Assembly (NCBI RefSeq): GCF_002102175.1
Contig: NZ_LQOX01000093.1
Coordinates: 1-49,686 of the forward strand
Direction of reading: 5' to 3'
DNA from: Mycobacterium gastri
GTDB taxonomy: Bacteria; Actinomycetota; Actinomycetes; Mycobacteriales; Mycobacteriaceae
Length of the DNA: 49,686 bases
Part shown: positions 8,560 to 17,286 of the stretch, in pieces
How the letters are laid out: each line of letters starts with the position of its first letter
Numbering within the stretch: position 1 is the stretch's first letter
Position numbers and translations under genes: made by a program
The notes under the pieces: model-generated
Seen by the model: only the letters and a program-made list of their open reading frames with translations
What the model was told of the DNA's origin: nothing
The model's database searches: none

Positions 8560-9300
8560 TCAGCCGCGCATTCGCCGCATCGTCATCGAATGCCGAAACC
8601 GCGACGCAGGATGGGTGTTGAGAGTGACTTGGGCGACCCGCCCGTCGGACGCGGTGTAGGTACGGCGCACCCTCAGCGCAGGCGAACCCGGTTCGACGTC
8701 GAGACCGTCTGCCAACGCCGGTGAAATGAGTACGGCGGCAATCTCTTGATGAACCTCGACGATGCTTAGCCCGAACAGGTCTTCGATCAGCGGGAAAATG
8801 GGACCGTGGTGGCGCTGCAGCAGCCTGCCGACCGCGGCGAACGCGCGGTTGATGTAGTACTCCGTGCGGCACAGCGCTGCCTCGGCGGGCTCGTTCAGCC
8901 GGAATCCGCGGACGGCCAGCCATTGCTCGCCGGCGGCCAGACCGGTGGCGGCCGCCAACTCGTCGTCGACGGTGACCATGGCGATGGAGTCGATCGCGAA
9001 TCTGGTGCCGGTGGCGAACGCGAGTAGATCGTTGATCGACATGACATGCTGGACATAGGAATCCGCCGACGGCCGCGGCATGACGAGCGTCCCGGTGCGT
9101 GGCCGCGACGACACCAGGTTGTCGTCGCGCAGGCGGCGCAAAGCCTCGCGAACGGTGTAGCGGCTCACCGCGAACCGCTCACACAGCTCGTGCTCGGTCG
9201 GCAACTGCGACCCCACGGGATACACGCCGTCGACAATCTCTTTGCGTAACGTGCGTGCGACCTGCAGGTAACGGTGGTCGATCACTTTTGGTTCGGACAA
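8560..9300 (-). CDS. GntR-family regulator with UTRA domain (HutC subfamily)
   Basis: 246 residues with a TTG start at 9300. The winged-helix domain (residues about 10-75: LRKEIVDGVYPVGSQLPTEH, FAVSRYTVREALRRL) is followed by a UTRA ligand-binding domain ending in the VRRTYTASDGRVAQVTLNTH strand set. HutC-type regulators leave DNA on binding a small molecule. It lies inside the minus-strand arm of the island, between the SMP-30-like gene (12-base gap) and the CoA ligase. Two matching palindromes in the divergent promoter (10970-10981 and 11065-11076) are its likely sites, so it should control both arms. Confidence 0.92.
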   Translation of the reverse strand: MSEPKVIDHRYLQVARTLRKEIVDGVYPVGSQLPTEHELCERFAVSRYTVREALRRLRDDNLVSSRPRTGTLVMPRPSADSYVQHVMSINDLLAFATGTRFAIDSIAMVTVDDELAAATGLAAGEQWLAVRGFRLNEPAEAALCRTEYYINRAFAAVGRLLQRHHGPIFPLIEDLFGLSIVEVHQEIAAVLISPALADGLDVEPGSPALRVRRTYTASDGRVAQVTLNTHPASRFRHSMTMRRMRG

Positions 9301-9312
9301 TGTTGGCGCCCT

Positions 9313-10956
9313 TCAGGATTCCGGGCGCATTGGGCGCAAGGCCAGTATGCTGCCGTCGGCGTCCGCGGACACATACAGGGTGCCGTCGGGCCCGGCGGCG
9401 ATGCCGGCGAACGGACCCTGTGGTCCGGAGAACGGCGGCATCCCGCGCAGCGGTTTGGGTATGACCCCCGGTGGAGCGCCGACCGGCAGATCGGACGCGA
9501 TGGTGTGCCGGGCGCCGCCGTCCAGGTCGAAACGGACGAGTTCCTGTGCGCCGGCGTCGACGACGTAGACGTGCCGGTCGAGCACCAGGATGCCCTGGGG
9601 ACGTTGCAGCCCGTCCAGCAGTGTTCCGGTGCCGCCGATACCGAGTACCCGGCCGGCGCCGGCTTCGGAGACCAGGCAGGTTCCGTCGGCTGTGATCGCC
9701 ACCCCAACCGGCTCGCTCAGGCCCGATGCCACCACGTCGACCCGGTCGTTACCGATCGACAGCACCCGTCCGGTTCCCAGCTCGGCCACCACCACGGCGC
9801 CGGACGGCGCTACCGTCACACCGTAGAGTTGGTCGAAACCGCTTGCCACGACATCGCTTTCACGGTCACCGGGACGGTAGCGGGCCACTTCGCCGTTGGA
9901 CGTGGTGACCACAAATTCCCCTGGGCTGACGGCCGTCACACCGCGCAGGAAGCCGGGATATCCTGGGGCGAACAGCATTCCAACGGTCCGCGGCGTGCCG
10001 TCCCCTGACAATAGGTAGAAGTATGTCCCGTCGGCGATGTAGAGGTTGCCGTCGGCGCCGTCCGCCAGATCCAGCGGCCAGTTCAACCCACCGTCCAGCA
10101 CGGCGCTGGTAGTTCCGTCGGGAAGGATTTCGGTGATCGCGCCGGTGAAATTCGAGACGAACAGCCGCCCACCGGCGAAAGCCAGGTTGTCCAGGCCGGG
10201 TTTCAGCGTCGCCAGCACCGTGCGGTCCCCGCTGCGGGGATCGATTCGCAGCACCTGACCGGTCTGCACTTGGGTGGAGACGAGGTTGCCGTCGGGATCG
10301 AATTTCACCGCGTCGGGTACGCCGAGCTCGCCGGCCACGCATTCCGGGACGCCGCCGTCGGGATCGATGCGCCAAATCTCGTTGGCGCCCATGACCGGGA
10401 AGTACAACAACCCGTCCGGTCCGACCTCCATGGCGTTGGGTAACGGCACGTTTTCCAGCAGGACCCGCGGCTCACCACCGTTGAGGTCGAGTTCCAGCAG
10501 GCGTCCGGCTTCGCGGCATTCGCCGACGAACAACCGGCCCCGATGAAAGGTGATCCCGTTCGCGGACGGCACGTCATCCCGAAGCACCCGGGTGCAGCCG
10601 GCCTTGTCCCGCAGGCTGACCCGCCCGTCCATCACCTCGGTCGCGTAAAGGTTGCCGTCCGAGTCGAAGGCGATGTCGTCGGGTGCGACGATGTCGCCTC
10701 CCTTGGGACTGATGATGTCGAGGTGCCCGGTCGCCAAGTCGAGCGCACTGATCTGGCTGCCGCTCACCTGCGCTATATACACCCGGCCATCCGGACCGGT
10801 GCGTAGACCGTTGGCGCCGAACAGCGGGCTGGGGGCGGTGAGCCGGGTCAGGCTCCAGCCTTCGGCGACGCTCGGCGGCCGCGCGGCCGGGTAGCGGCCC
10901 TGGGGAGAGCCACTGTGTTGTCTCGATCCGGTTCCGGCAGTCACTGCTCGGACCAT
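9313..10956 (-). CDS. SMP-30/gluconolactonase-like beta-propeller protein
   Basis: 547 residues from the ATG at 10956. At least eight blade-like repeats of the form xxPxGxxxxPDGxLYxxD can be followed (GLRTGPDGRVYIAQ, DIAFDSDGNLYATE, MEVGPDGLLYFPV, AVKFDPDGNLVST, LADGADGNLYIADG, GVAITADGTCLVSE, GIAAGPDGTLYVSA). The fold is that of SMP-30/NHL proteins, some of which are metal-dependent lactonases. No signal peptide is evident, so it is probably cytosolic. It is the first gene of the minus arm. With a Baeyer-Villiger-type enzyme in the other arm, lactone hydrolysis is an attractive but unproven role. It is longer than single-propeller lactonases (about 300 residues), suggesting two fused propellers. 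Confidence 0.82.
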   Translation of the reverse strand: MVRAVTAGTGSRQHSGSPQGRYPAARPPSVAEGWSLTRLTAPSPLFGANGLRTGPDGRVYIAQVSGSQISALDLATGHLDIISPKGGDIVAPDDIAFDSDGNLYATEVMDGRVSLRDKAGCTRVLRDDVPSANGITFHRGRLFVGECREAGRLLELDLNGGEPRVLLENVPLPNAMEVGPDGLLYFPVMGANEIWRIDPDGGVPECVAGELGVPDAVKFDPDGNLVSTQVQTGQVLRIDPRSGDRTVLATLKPGLDNLAFAGGRLFVSNFTGAITEILPDGTTSAVLDGGLNWPLDLADGADGNLYIADGTYFYLLSGDGTPRTVGMLFAPGYPGFLRGVTAVSPGEFVVTTSNGEVARYRPGDRESDVVASGFDQLYGVTVAPSGAVVVAELGTGRVLSIGNDRVDVVASGLSEPVGVAITADGTCLVSEAGAGRVLGIGGTGTLLDGLQRPQGILVLDRHVYVVDAGAQELVRFDLDGGARHTIASDLPVGAPPGVIPKPLRGMPPFSGPQGPFAGIAAGPDGTLYVSADADGSILALRPMRPES

Positions 10957-10969
10957 AGCAATCGCTCGC

Positions 10970-10981
10970 TGGTCCAGACAA
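10970..10981. promoter_or_regulatory. GntR-type operator 1
   Basis: TGGTC-CA-GACAA, 13 bases upstream of the SMP-30-like start codon. It differs from operator 2 by one base and shares the downstream AAT. The form TNGTCnnGACNA is the symmetric site type of GntR/HutC regulators, and the GntR gene is two genes into this operon. Confidence 0.7.
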
Positions 10982-11064
10982 TATGACTACTGCAATCCGA
11001 GACAGCCTTGACGCGCCTTGCCCCTGGCGAGAATCATGTTCTTCGATGAATGCACGCCGTTATC

Positions 11065-11076
11065 TTGTCCAGACAA
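11065..11076. promoter_or_regulatory. GntR-type operator 2
   Basis: TTGTC-CA-GACAA, with perfect 5-base arms, ends four bases before the ATG of the divergent SDR gene. It is 95 bases from operator 1. There is no Shine-Dalgarno sequence between it and the ATG, so the plus arm may be transcribed as a leaderless message that a bound repressor would block. Confidence 0.72.
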
Positions 11077-11080
11077 TTAG

Positions 11081-11947
11081 ATGAGTGGCGATCTGTTGAG
11101 TTTGGCCGGCCGGGTTGTGGTGATCGCCGGTGCGGCGGGCGGCGGTATCGGCACCACCGTGACGCGCCTGGTTGCCCAGGCGGGGGCGACGGTGGTCGCG
11201 GTGAGCCGCGGGCAAGACAATCTCGACCGGCACCTGGACCCGTTGATCGCCGAGGGGCTGCCGGTGGTGAAGGTGGCGGCCGATATCTCCACCGACGACG
11301 GCATCGATACCACCATGGACGCGGTCCGGCGCACCGACGGCCAACTGCACGGTCTGGTCAATGTCGCCGGCGGCGCCGACCCGCCGACCTGGATGCCCTC
11401 GACCCGGGTAACCCGCAGTGACTGGCGCGAGCTGTTCACCCGCAATCTGGAGACGATGTTCTTCATGAGCCAGGCGGTGGCCACGGAGTTGAAGCGCCAA
11501 AAGCATTCGGGGTCAATCGTTTCCCTCTCCTCGATCAGCGGAATGAATACCGCGCCGTTCCATATCGCCTACGGCAGCGCCAAAGCGGCGATCGTGGCGG
11601 CTACCCGCACGATGGCCCTCGAACTCGCTTGCGACGTCAGCGGAACCGCCATTCGAGTCAACGCGGTGGCACCCGGGATCACCGAGACGCCGGCGTCGCG
11701 CACCTACACCGGCGAGGACCCCGACCGCGACCGGCGTGCCATTGCGATGGGGCGGCGGGGACGCCCGGAGGAGGTCGCGGGCGCCATCCTCTTCCTGCTG
11801 TCCGACCTGTCGAGCTACATCACCGGACAAACGCTGCTGGTCGACGGCGGGTTGAACCTCAAGTGGGGACATCTGGGCGCCGACAACACCTCGTTGTTTC
11901 TCAAGGACGACTCGTTTCGCGCGGCAATCAAGCGCTGGGAGGCCTGA
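11081..11947 (+). CDS. Short-chain dehydrogenase/reductase (SDR)
   Basis: 288 residues, first gene of the plus arm. Motifs: glycine-rich loop VIAGAAGGGIGTTV, NVAGG, SLSSISG with the catalytic Ser, YGSAKAA (YxxxK), and the C-terminal YITGQTLLVDGG. About 30 residues extend past the usual end (GADNTSLFLKDDSFRAAIKRWE). Dehydrogenases next to Rieske oxygenases often oxidise the diol or alcohol product. No ribosome binding site precedes the ATG, and an operator ends four bases upstream. The Rieske gene follows within 17 bases. Confidence 0.9.
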   Translation: MSGDLLSLAGRVVVIAGAAGGGIGTTVTRLVAQAGATVVAVSRGQDNLDRHLDPLIAEGLPVVKVAADISTDDGIDTTMDAVRRTDGQLHGLVNVAGGADPPTWMPSTRVTRSDWRELFTRNLETMFFMSQAVATELKRQKHSGSIVSLSSISGMNTAPFHIAYGSAKAAIVAATRTMALELACDVSGTAIRVNAVAPGITETPASRTYTGEDPDRDRRAIAMGRRGRPEEVAGAILFLLSDLSSYITGQTLLVDGGLNLKWGHLGADNTSLFLKDDSFRAAIKRWEA

Positions 11948-11964
11948 GCTGGATGGAGATTTCG

Positions 11965-13335
11965 ATGAACCCGGCCGATAACGACGCTGAGCTGAGCGCA
12001 CCGGTCACGATCGGCGTCGAAGCCTACGTTTCCGAAGACTACGCCCGCGCCGAACGGGACAAGCTGTGGCGCAAGGTATGGCAGCAAGTCGGGCGCGTCG
12101 AAGACCTGCCGAAGGTGGGCAGCTACCTGACCTACGACATTCTCGACGACTCGATCGTGGTGGTGCGCACCGCACCCGACACCTTCAGAGCACACCACAA
12201 CGTCTGCATGCACCGCGGCCGCCGGCTGGTGGACGTCCCCGCGGGCGCCAAAAGCGCGTGCGGCCAGAAGAAGTCGTTCGTCTGCGGGTTTCACGGCTGG
12301 ACCTACGACCGGGACGGCAACTGCATCCACATTCCCGAACACCAGGATTGGCAGGGTGCTCTGACCCCGGAGAACACCCATCTGGCGCCCGTGCACGTCG
12401 ACACCTGGGGCGGCTGGATCTGGATCAACATGGATCCCGCCGCCGAGCCGTTACGCGACTATCTGGAGCCCGCCGCCACCACGCTCGACCCGTTCAACCT
12501 GCAGGACATGCGCTGCAAATGGCGAAAGTGGCTGCATTTCCAGTGCAATTGGAAGGTGGCGATGGAGGCCTTCAACGAGACCTACCACGTCGCGACCACC
12601 CATCCGCAATTCAACAAGTTCGGCAACTTCCGCGGCTGGGCCAAGGCGCACGGAAAGCACAGCAACATCGGCTACGACGCACCGAAGGGCCTGGAAGAAA
12701 CCAAATCCAAGATCCGGCTCGGCACCGGCGCCGACCCGCGGGTGTCCACGGCCGAAATGCAGCGCTACACCCTGGAAGAGACCAACGCCACCACCACCAA
12801 GACGTTGGTGGACGCGGCACTTCGGCTGGTCGACGAGCTGCCCGAGGACACGCCCGCCGGCCAGGTGCTGGACCACTGGCTGACCTCGGCTCGCCGGGAC
12901 GACGCCGCCCGGGGAGTGATCTGGCCGGCCATCAATCCCGAGCACCTGGCCGGCAGCGGTACCGCCTGGCAAATCTTTCCGAACTTCCAGATCGGGCAGG
13001 GCCTTACGACGGCGCTGTGCTACAGCGCCCGGCCGCACGGCTACCAACCCGACCAGTGCATCTTCGAGGCCGCCTGCTACGAGCTGTTTCCGAAAGGCGA
13101 AGAGCCCCACACCGAATGGGTGTATGCGTCACCCGATGACCCGAGCTGGCGCACTGTGCTGCCGCAGGACTTCTCCAATATGGCCGCGGTTCAGCAGGGC
13201 ATGAAGTCGCTGGGCTTCCCCGGTCCCAAACCCAATCCCTACATGGAACGCAGCACCGCCAACCTGCACCGCAATCTCGCTAGGTATATGGACACCGGTG
13301 CGCCACGCCAATTGACAACGGAGACCAAGCGATGA
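11965..13335 (+). CDS. Rieske non-heme iron oxygenase, alpha subunit
   Basis: 456 residues from the ATG at 11965, chosen for GGAG six bases before it; an in-frame ATG at 11953 would add four residues. Rieske [2Fe-2S] ligands are C81-x-H83 in CMHRGRR and C107-x2-H110 in CGFHGW, with a longer than usual gap. The mononuclear iron site is NETYH(208)VATTH(213). It should hydroxylate a ring or open a methyl/ether position using O2 and electrons from a reductase. No ferredoxin, reductase or beta subunit gene is present in this island, so it must borrow an electron supply. It overlaps the next gene by ATGA. Confidence 0.93.
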   Translation: MNPADNDAELSAPVTIGVEAYVSEDYARAERDKLWRKVWQQVGRVEDLPKVGSYLTYDILDDSIVVVRTAPDTFRAHHNVCMHRGRRLVDVPAGAKSACGQKKSFVCGFHGWTYDRDGNCIHIPEHQDWQGALTPENTHLAPVHVDTWGGWIWINMDPAAEPLRDYLEPAATTLDPFNLQDMRCKWRKWLHFQCNWKVAMEAFNETYHVATTHPQFNKFGNFRGWAKAHGKHSNIGYDAPKGLEETKSKIRLGTGADPRVSTAEMQRYTLEETNATTTKTLVDAALRLVDELPEDTPAGQVLDHWLTSARRDDAARGVIWPAINPEHLAGSGTAWQIFPNFQIGQGLTTALCYSARPHGYQPDQCIFEAACYELFPKGEEPHTEWVYASPDDPSWRTVLPQDFSNMAAVQQGMKSLGFPGPKPNPYMERSTANLHRNLARYMDTGAPRQLTTETKR

Positions 13336-14522
13336 AAGTCAATATCGGGCTGGGAGCACACAACTCCCACGACTGGGAACGCGTGCTGGCCGGAGATTTC
13401 GGCCACCCACCGACAACCCCGGACTGGCAGTGCGTCCAGGCCACGCTCGCGCTCGGTGATCTGGCCGAACCGCTCGGGTTCGACGGCATCTGGCTGCCGG
13501 AACACTGCGGCACCCCGTACGGCATGACACCCAACCCGATTCAGGCACTCAGCTACTTCGCCGGACGCACGCAGCGGATCGGACTGGGGACCTTTGTTGT
13601 CGTGGCGCCCTGGTGGCATCCGGTCCGGCTGGCGCACCAGATCGCCTATCTGGACATACTTTCCAACGGCCGCTACACCACGATCGGGGTCGGGCGCGGG
13701 GTGTCGAAGGGAGAGTTCGCCGCCGTCGGCGTCCCGCGTGACGAAAGCCGCCAGCGTTTCAACGAAACGCTCGACATCCTGCAGTTGGCATTGTCGGGGG
13801 AGCGGTTCGGCTACGAAGGCGAGATCTTCACGGTCCCGGAGATGTCGCTGCGTCCGGAGCCCCAAAGCCGCGACCTGTTCTCCCGGATCTACAGTTCCTC
13901 GTCGACGGCCGAGTCGCTGGAGATCCTGGCGCGCCGGGGTATGGTGCCGCTGTTCGTGGGCAACAAGCCGATCGAGGACGCCGGCCGGGAAGTCCAGCAG
14001 GTCAACATCTTCCGCAAAGAAGAAGGCCTGCCGCCGTGTCAGCCCAAAAACGTCATGTTCATGTATTGCACTGCCAACCCCGAAGACGCCGCCAAGTCCG
14101 AGGAGTGGATCTGGACGGCGAACCGGGATGTCACGGTGCACTACGGATTCGCCGATGCATCGAACTTCAAGGGCGTCAAAGGCTACGAGGCCTATGCGGC
14201 CCGCGAGGCCAGCGCCACCGCCGTGCTGGCCTCGTCGGTGACCGGCCCCTCGCCGAGTGACACCAAGAGCGCTCAAAAGACGCCCGGCTATCACGCCTCC
14301 AACTTGTTGATCGGCACGCCGGAAGAAATCCTCCAGCGGCTGAGCGCCGCTCAGCAGGCATGTTCATTCTGCGAGCTGACCATCGTCCCGCAATTCGGCA
14401 CCATGCCCTACGAAGAGGCGATGGCCAGCACGCGACTGTTCGCCGCGGAGGTGCTGCCCGCCGCGCACGAAATGAAGGCGCCGCTGCATCCGGCGGCGCT
14501 GCCGGAAAACGCGCTGGCATGA
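13332..14522 (+). CDS. LLM-class (luciferase-like) flavin-dependent monooxygenase
   Basis: 396 residues, ATG overlapping the Rieske stop. The luciferase-like TIM-barrel pattern is clear: MKVNIGLGAHNSHDW, GFDGIWLPEHCG, RIGLGTFVVVAPWWHPVRLA and GRYTTIGVGRGVSKGEF with the conserved basic loop. These enzymes take reduced FMN (sometimes F420) from a partner; some are type II Baeyer-Villiger monooxygenases or alkanal monooxygenases. The cofactor cannot be decided here, and mycobacteria use both. Position between Rieske and Baeyer-Villiger enzymes suggests a second oxygenation step of the same substrate. It overlaps the next gene by ATGA. Confidence 0.9.
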   Translation: MKVNIGLGAHNSHDWERVLAGDFGHPPTTPDWQCVQATLALGDLAEPLGFDGIWLPEHCGTPYGMTPNPIQALSYFAGRTQRIGLGTFVVVAPWWHPVRLAHQIAYLDILSNGRYTTIGVGRGVSKGEFAAVGVPRDESRQRFNETLDILQLALSGERFGYEGEIFTVPEMSLRPEPQSRDLFSRIYSSSSTAESLEILARRGMVPLFVGNKPIEDAGREVQQVNIFRKEEGLPPCQPKNVMFMYCTANPEDAAKSEEWIWTANRDVTVHYGFADASNFKGVKGYEAYAAREASATAVLASSVTGPSPSDTKSAQKTPGYHASNLLIGTPEEILQRLSAAQQACSFCELTIVPQFGTMPYEEAMASTRLFAAEVLPAAHEMKAPLHPAALPENALA

Positions 14523-16357
14523 CGGCACCCGACTGCCCGCCGACGCAGACGCCGCAGGATATCGACCTGCCTGCGCTGCGGGAAAGGTACCGCCGTGAGC
14601 GGGAAAAGCGGCTGCGGCCGGAAGGCTCCCAGCAGTACATCGAGCTCGTCGACGAGTTTGCGGGGTATTACGAAACCGACCCGCATTCGCCGCTGCTGGT
14701 TCGCGATCCGATCTCGGCGGACATCGACGTCCTGGTGCTGGGCGGCGGCTTCGGCGGGCTGCTGTGCGGCGCGTATCTGAAGAAGGCAGGGGTCGACGAC
14801 GTCCGGATCATCGAGCTGGGCGGCGATTTCGGCGGTGTCTGGTACTGGAACCGCTATCCCGGACTGCAGTGCGACAACGAATCCTATTGCTACATACCGC
14901 TGCTGGAAGAACTCAACTACATGCCCAGCAAGAAGTTCGCCGACGGCACCGAGATCTACGAGCATTGCCGGCGCATTGGAAAGCACTACGGGCTCTACGA
15001 TTCGGCGATCTTCTCCACCCAGGTGCGCGCCTTGCACTGGGACGAGTCGATGAAGCGCTGGCGGGTGAGCACCAACCGCGACGACGACCTGCGGGCCCGG
15101 TTCGTGGTCATGGCGTCCGGGCCGTTCCACCGGCCCAAACTGCCTGGCATTCCGGGCATCAAAGACTTCAAGGGCCACAGCTTCCACAGTTCCCGCTGGG
15201 ACTACGACTACACCGGCGGAGACAGCAATGGTGGCCTGGTCAAGCTCAGCGACAAACGCGTCGCCGTCGTCGGGACCGGGGCAACCGCCGTCCAGATCGT
15301 GCCGTACCTGGGCCGGTATGCCAAGCAGCTCTATGTCTTTCAGCGCACGCCATCGTCAGTCGGGCCGCGCAACAACGCACCCACCGATCCAGAGTGGGTG
15401 AAATCGCTGCGGCCGGGCTGGCAGAAGGAACGCCAACGCAACTTTCACGCCTGGACGTTCGAGGGTATGGCGCTCGGCCAACCCGACTACGTCTGCGACT
15501 TCTGGACCGAACTCGGACGCAACACCGCCGCACGGGTGCTCGCGCTACCGGATCCGGCGTCGATGACGCCGGAACAGTTCATGGCGATCCGGGAGGAGGA
15601 GGACTACAAGGTCATGGAGCGGCTGCGGCGCCGGGTCTCGAGCATCGTCGAGGACCCGGAAACCGCCGAGGCGCTCAAACCGTACTACCGGTTCCTGTGC
15701 AAGCGACCCTGCACCAACGACGAATACCTGCAGACCTTCAACCGTCCCAATGTGACGCTGGTGGACGTATCGGCGACCAAAGGTGTGCCGCGGGCCACCG
15801 AAAAAGGCCTGGTAGCCAACGATATTGAGTACGAACTCGACTGCATCATCTACGCCAGCGGCTTCGAGATCACCACCGAGATCAGCCGCCGCTATTCGAT
15901 CGACACGATCGAAGGCCGGGACGGGCGTTCGCTGTTCGACTACTGGCGCAACGGCTACCGGACTTTTCACGGGTTCACCAGCCGTGGCTTTCCCAACCAG
16001 TTCTTCACCGGCTTCACCCAGGTCGGTATCTCGGCCAATATCGCCGCCAACTACGAACTGCAGGGCGAGCACATCGCCTACATCATCTCGCAAGCCCTGG
16101 CCCGTGGCGCCACGACAGTGGAGCCGACCCGAGAGGCACAAGACGATTGGTGCCGGACCATCCGGGAGACGGCGATCGACAACAGCGCGTTCGACCTGGA
16201 ATGCACACCCGGCTATTACAACAACGAAGGCGGCGGCGGCGAAGGGATCCGATCGCATCTGGGCGAGCCGTATGGGCCGGGCTTCTACGCGTTCAGCGAC
16301 CTGCTGACCGCCTGGCGCGACCAAGGCGACCTGGACGGCCTCGCCCTGGAATCCTGA
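14519..16357 (+). CDS. FAD/NADPH Baeyer-Villiger-type monooxygenase
   Basis: 612 residues from the ATG overlapping the previous stop. It has the FAD loop VLGGGFGG (about 73-80), the Baeyer-Villiger fingerprint FKGHSFHSSRWD (217-228), and a second Rossmann loop VGTGATAVQ (about 251-259) for NADPH. An extra 65-residue N-terminal segment (LRERYRREREKRLRPEGSQQ) is like that of large-ring ketone or steroid-type enzymes rather than cyclohexanone monooxygenase. The reaction would be insertion of oxygen beside a ketone to give an ester or lactone. Gene order places it after hydroxylation and oxidation steps. The substrate is unknown. Confidence 0.92.
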   Translation: MTAPDCPPTQTPQDIDLPALRERYRREREKRLRPEGSQQYIELVDEFAGYYETDPHSPLLVRDPISADIDVLVLGGGFGGLLCGAYLKKAGVDDVRIIELGGDFGGVWYWNRYPGLQCDNESYCYIPLLEELNYMPSKKFADGTEIYEHCRRIGKHYGLYDSAIFSTQVRALHWDESMKRWRVSTNRDDDLRARFVVMASGPFHRPKLPGIPGIKDFKGHSFHSSRWDYDYTGGDSNGGLVKLSDKRVAVVGTGATAVQIVPYLGRYAKQLYVFQRTPSSVGPRNNAPTDPEWVKSLRPGWQKERQRNFHAWTFEGMALGQPDYVCDFWTELGRNTAARVLALPDPASMTPEQFMAIREEEDYKVMERLRRRVSSIVEDPETAEALKPYYRFLCKRPCTNDEYLQTFNRPNVTLVDVSATKGVPRATEKGLVANDIEYELDCIIYASGFEITTEISRRYSIDTIEGRDGRSLFDYWRNGYRTFHGFTSRGFPNQFFTGFTQVGISANIAANYELQGEHIAYIISQALARGATTVEPTREAQDDWCRTIRETAIDNSAFDLECTPGYYNNEGGGGEGIRSHLGEPYGPGFYAFSDLLTAWRDQGDLDGLALES

Positions 16358-17286
16358 TGAGCGAACTCAGATTCGACGACCGGGTGGCCGTGGTCACCGG
16401 GGCCGGCCGCGGACTGGGCCGCTCCTATGCCCTGCTGCTGGCTGCCCGGGGCGCCAACGTCGTCGTCAACGACACCGGATCCAGCCTGACCGGCGAGGGT
16501 TTGGACCCCGGCCCGGCACATGAGGTGGTGGCCGAGATCCGGGCGGCCGGCGGCGACGCTGTCGCGTGCGTCGACTCGGTGGCCACCGCTGCGGGCGGCC
16601 AGGCGATCATCCGGACGGCCCTGGACCGCTACGGCCGGATCGACATCCTCATCCACAACGCCGGCACGGTGCGACGAGCCTCGTTGAAGGAGATGAGCTA
16701 CCAGGACTTCGATTCGGTGATCGACGTGCACTTGCGCGGGGCCTTTCATGTGGTGCGGCCGGCGTTTCCGCTGATGTGCGAAGCGCACTACGGCCGCATC
16801 GTGTTGACGTCGTCGATCGGCGGCCTGTACGGCAATTGCGGCGTGGCCAGTTATGCTGCCGCCAAGGCGGGCCTAGTCGGCCTGTCCAATGCCGTGGCAC
16901 TCGAAGGCGCCCCGGAAGGAGTGCTCTGCAACGTGATCGTTCCCGCGGCGGTGACCAGAATGGCTGACGGACTGGATATGTCGGCGTACCCGCCGATGGA
17001 CGCCGACCTGGTGGCACCCGTCGTCGGGCTGCTGGCTCACGAATCGTGCCCGGGCACCGGTGAGATGCTGGTCGCCGTCGCCGGCCGGGTCGCCAGAGCG
17101 GTGGTCGCCGAATCCCCTGGCGTGTACCGTCCGTCGTGGTCGATCGAGGACGTGGCCGAATGCCTAGACGACATCCGCGACCTCACCGAGCCGCTGGTGT
17201 TTGCGGTGGTGCCCGACGGTCATGGCGAACATCTCCGGTACAGCTTCGAAATGGCGACGCGCAATACAGGTCTGCCAGATGCCTAG
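16357..17286 (+). CDS. Short-chain dehydrogenase/reductase (SDR, MFE-2-like)
   Basis: 309 residues. The start ATG shares one base with the previous stop (TGATG). Motifs: VTGAGRGLGRSYALLLAARG followed by VVVNDTG, IHNAGTV, LTSSIGGLYG and YAAAKAGLVGLSNA. This matches the dehydrogenase domain of peroxisomal multifunctional enzyme-2 and its bacterial relatives that act on 3-hydroxyacyl-CoA or sterol-type substrates. The C-terminal 90 residues (GVYRPSWSIEDVAECLDDI) are an extension also seen in that group. A beta-oxidation-like step on a CoA ester is possible. It overlaps the CoA-transferase start by eight bases. Confidence 0.88.
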   Translation: MSELRFDDRVAVVTGAGRGLGRSYALLLAARGANVVVNDTGSSLTGEGLDPGPAHEVVAEIRAAGGDAVACVDSVATAAGGQAIIRTALDRYGRIDILIHNAGTVRRASLKEMSYQDFDSVIDVHLRGAFHVVRPAFPLMCEAHYGRIVLTSSIGGLYGNCGVASYAAAKAGLVGLSNAVALEGAPEGVLCNVIVPAAVTRMADGLDMSAYPPMDADLVAPVVGLLAHESCPGTGEMLVAVAGRVARAVVAESPGVYRPSWSIEDVAECLDDIRDLTEPLVFAVVPDGHGEHLRYSFEMATRNTGLPDA

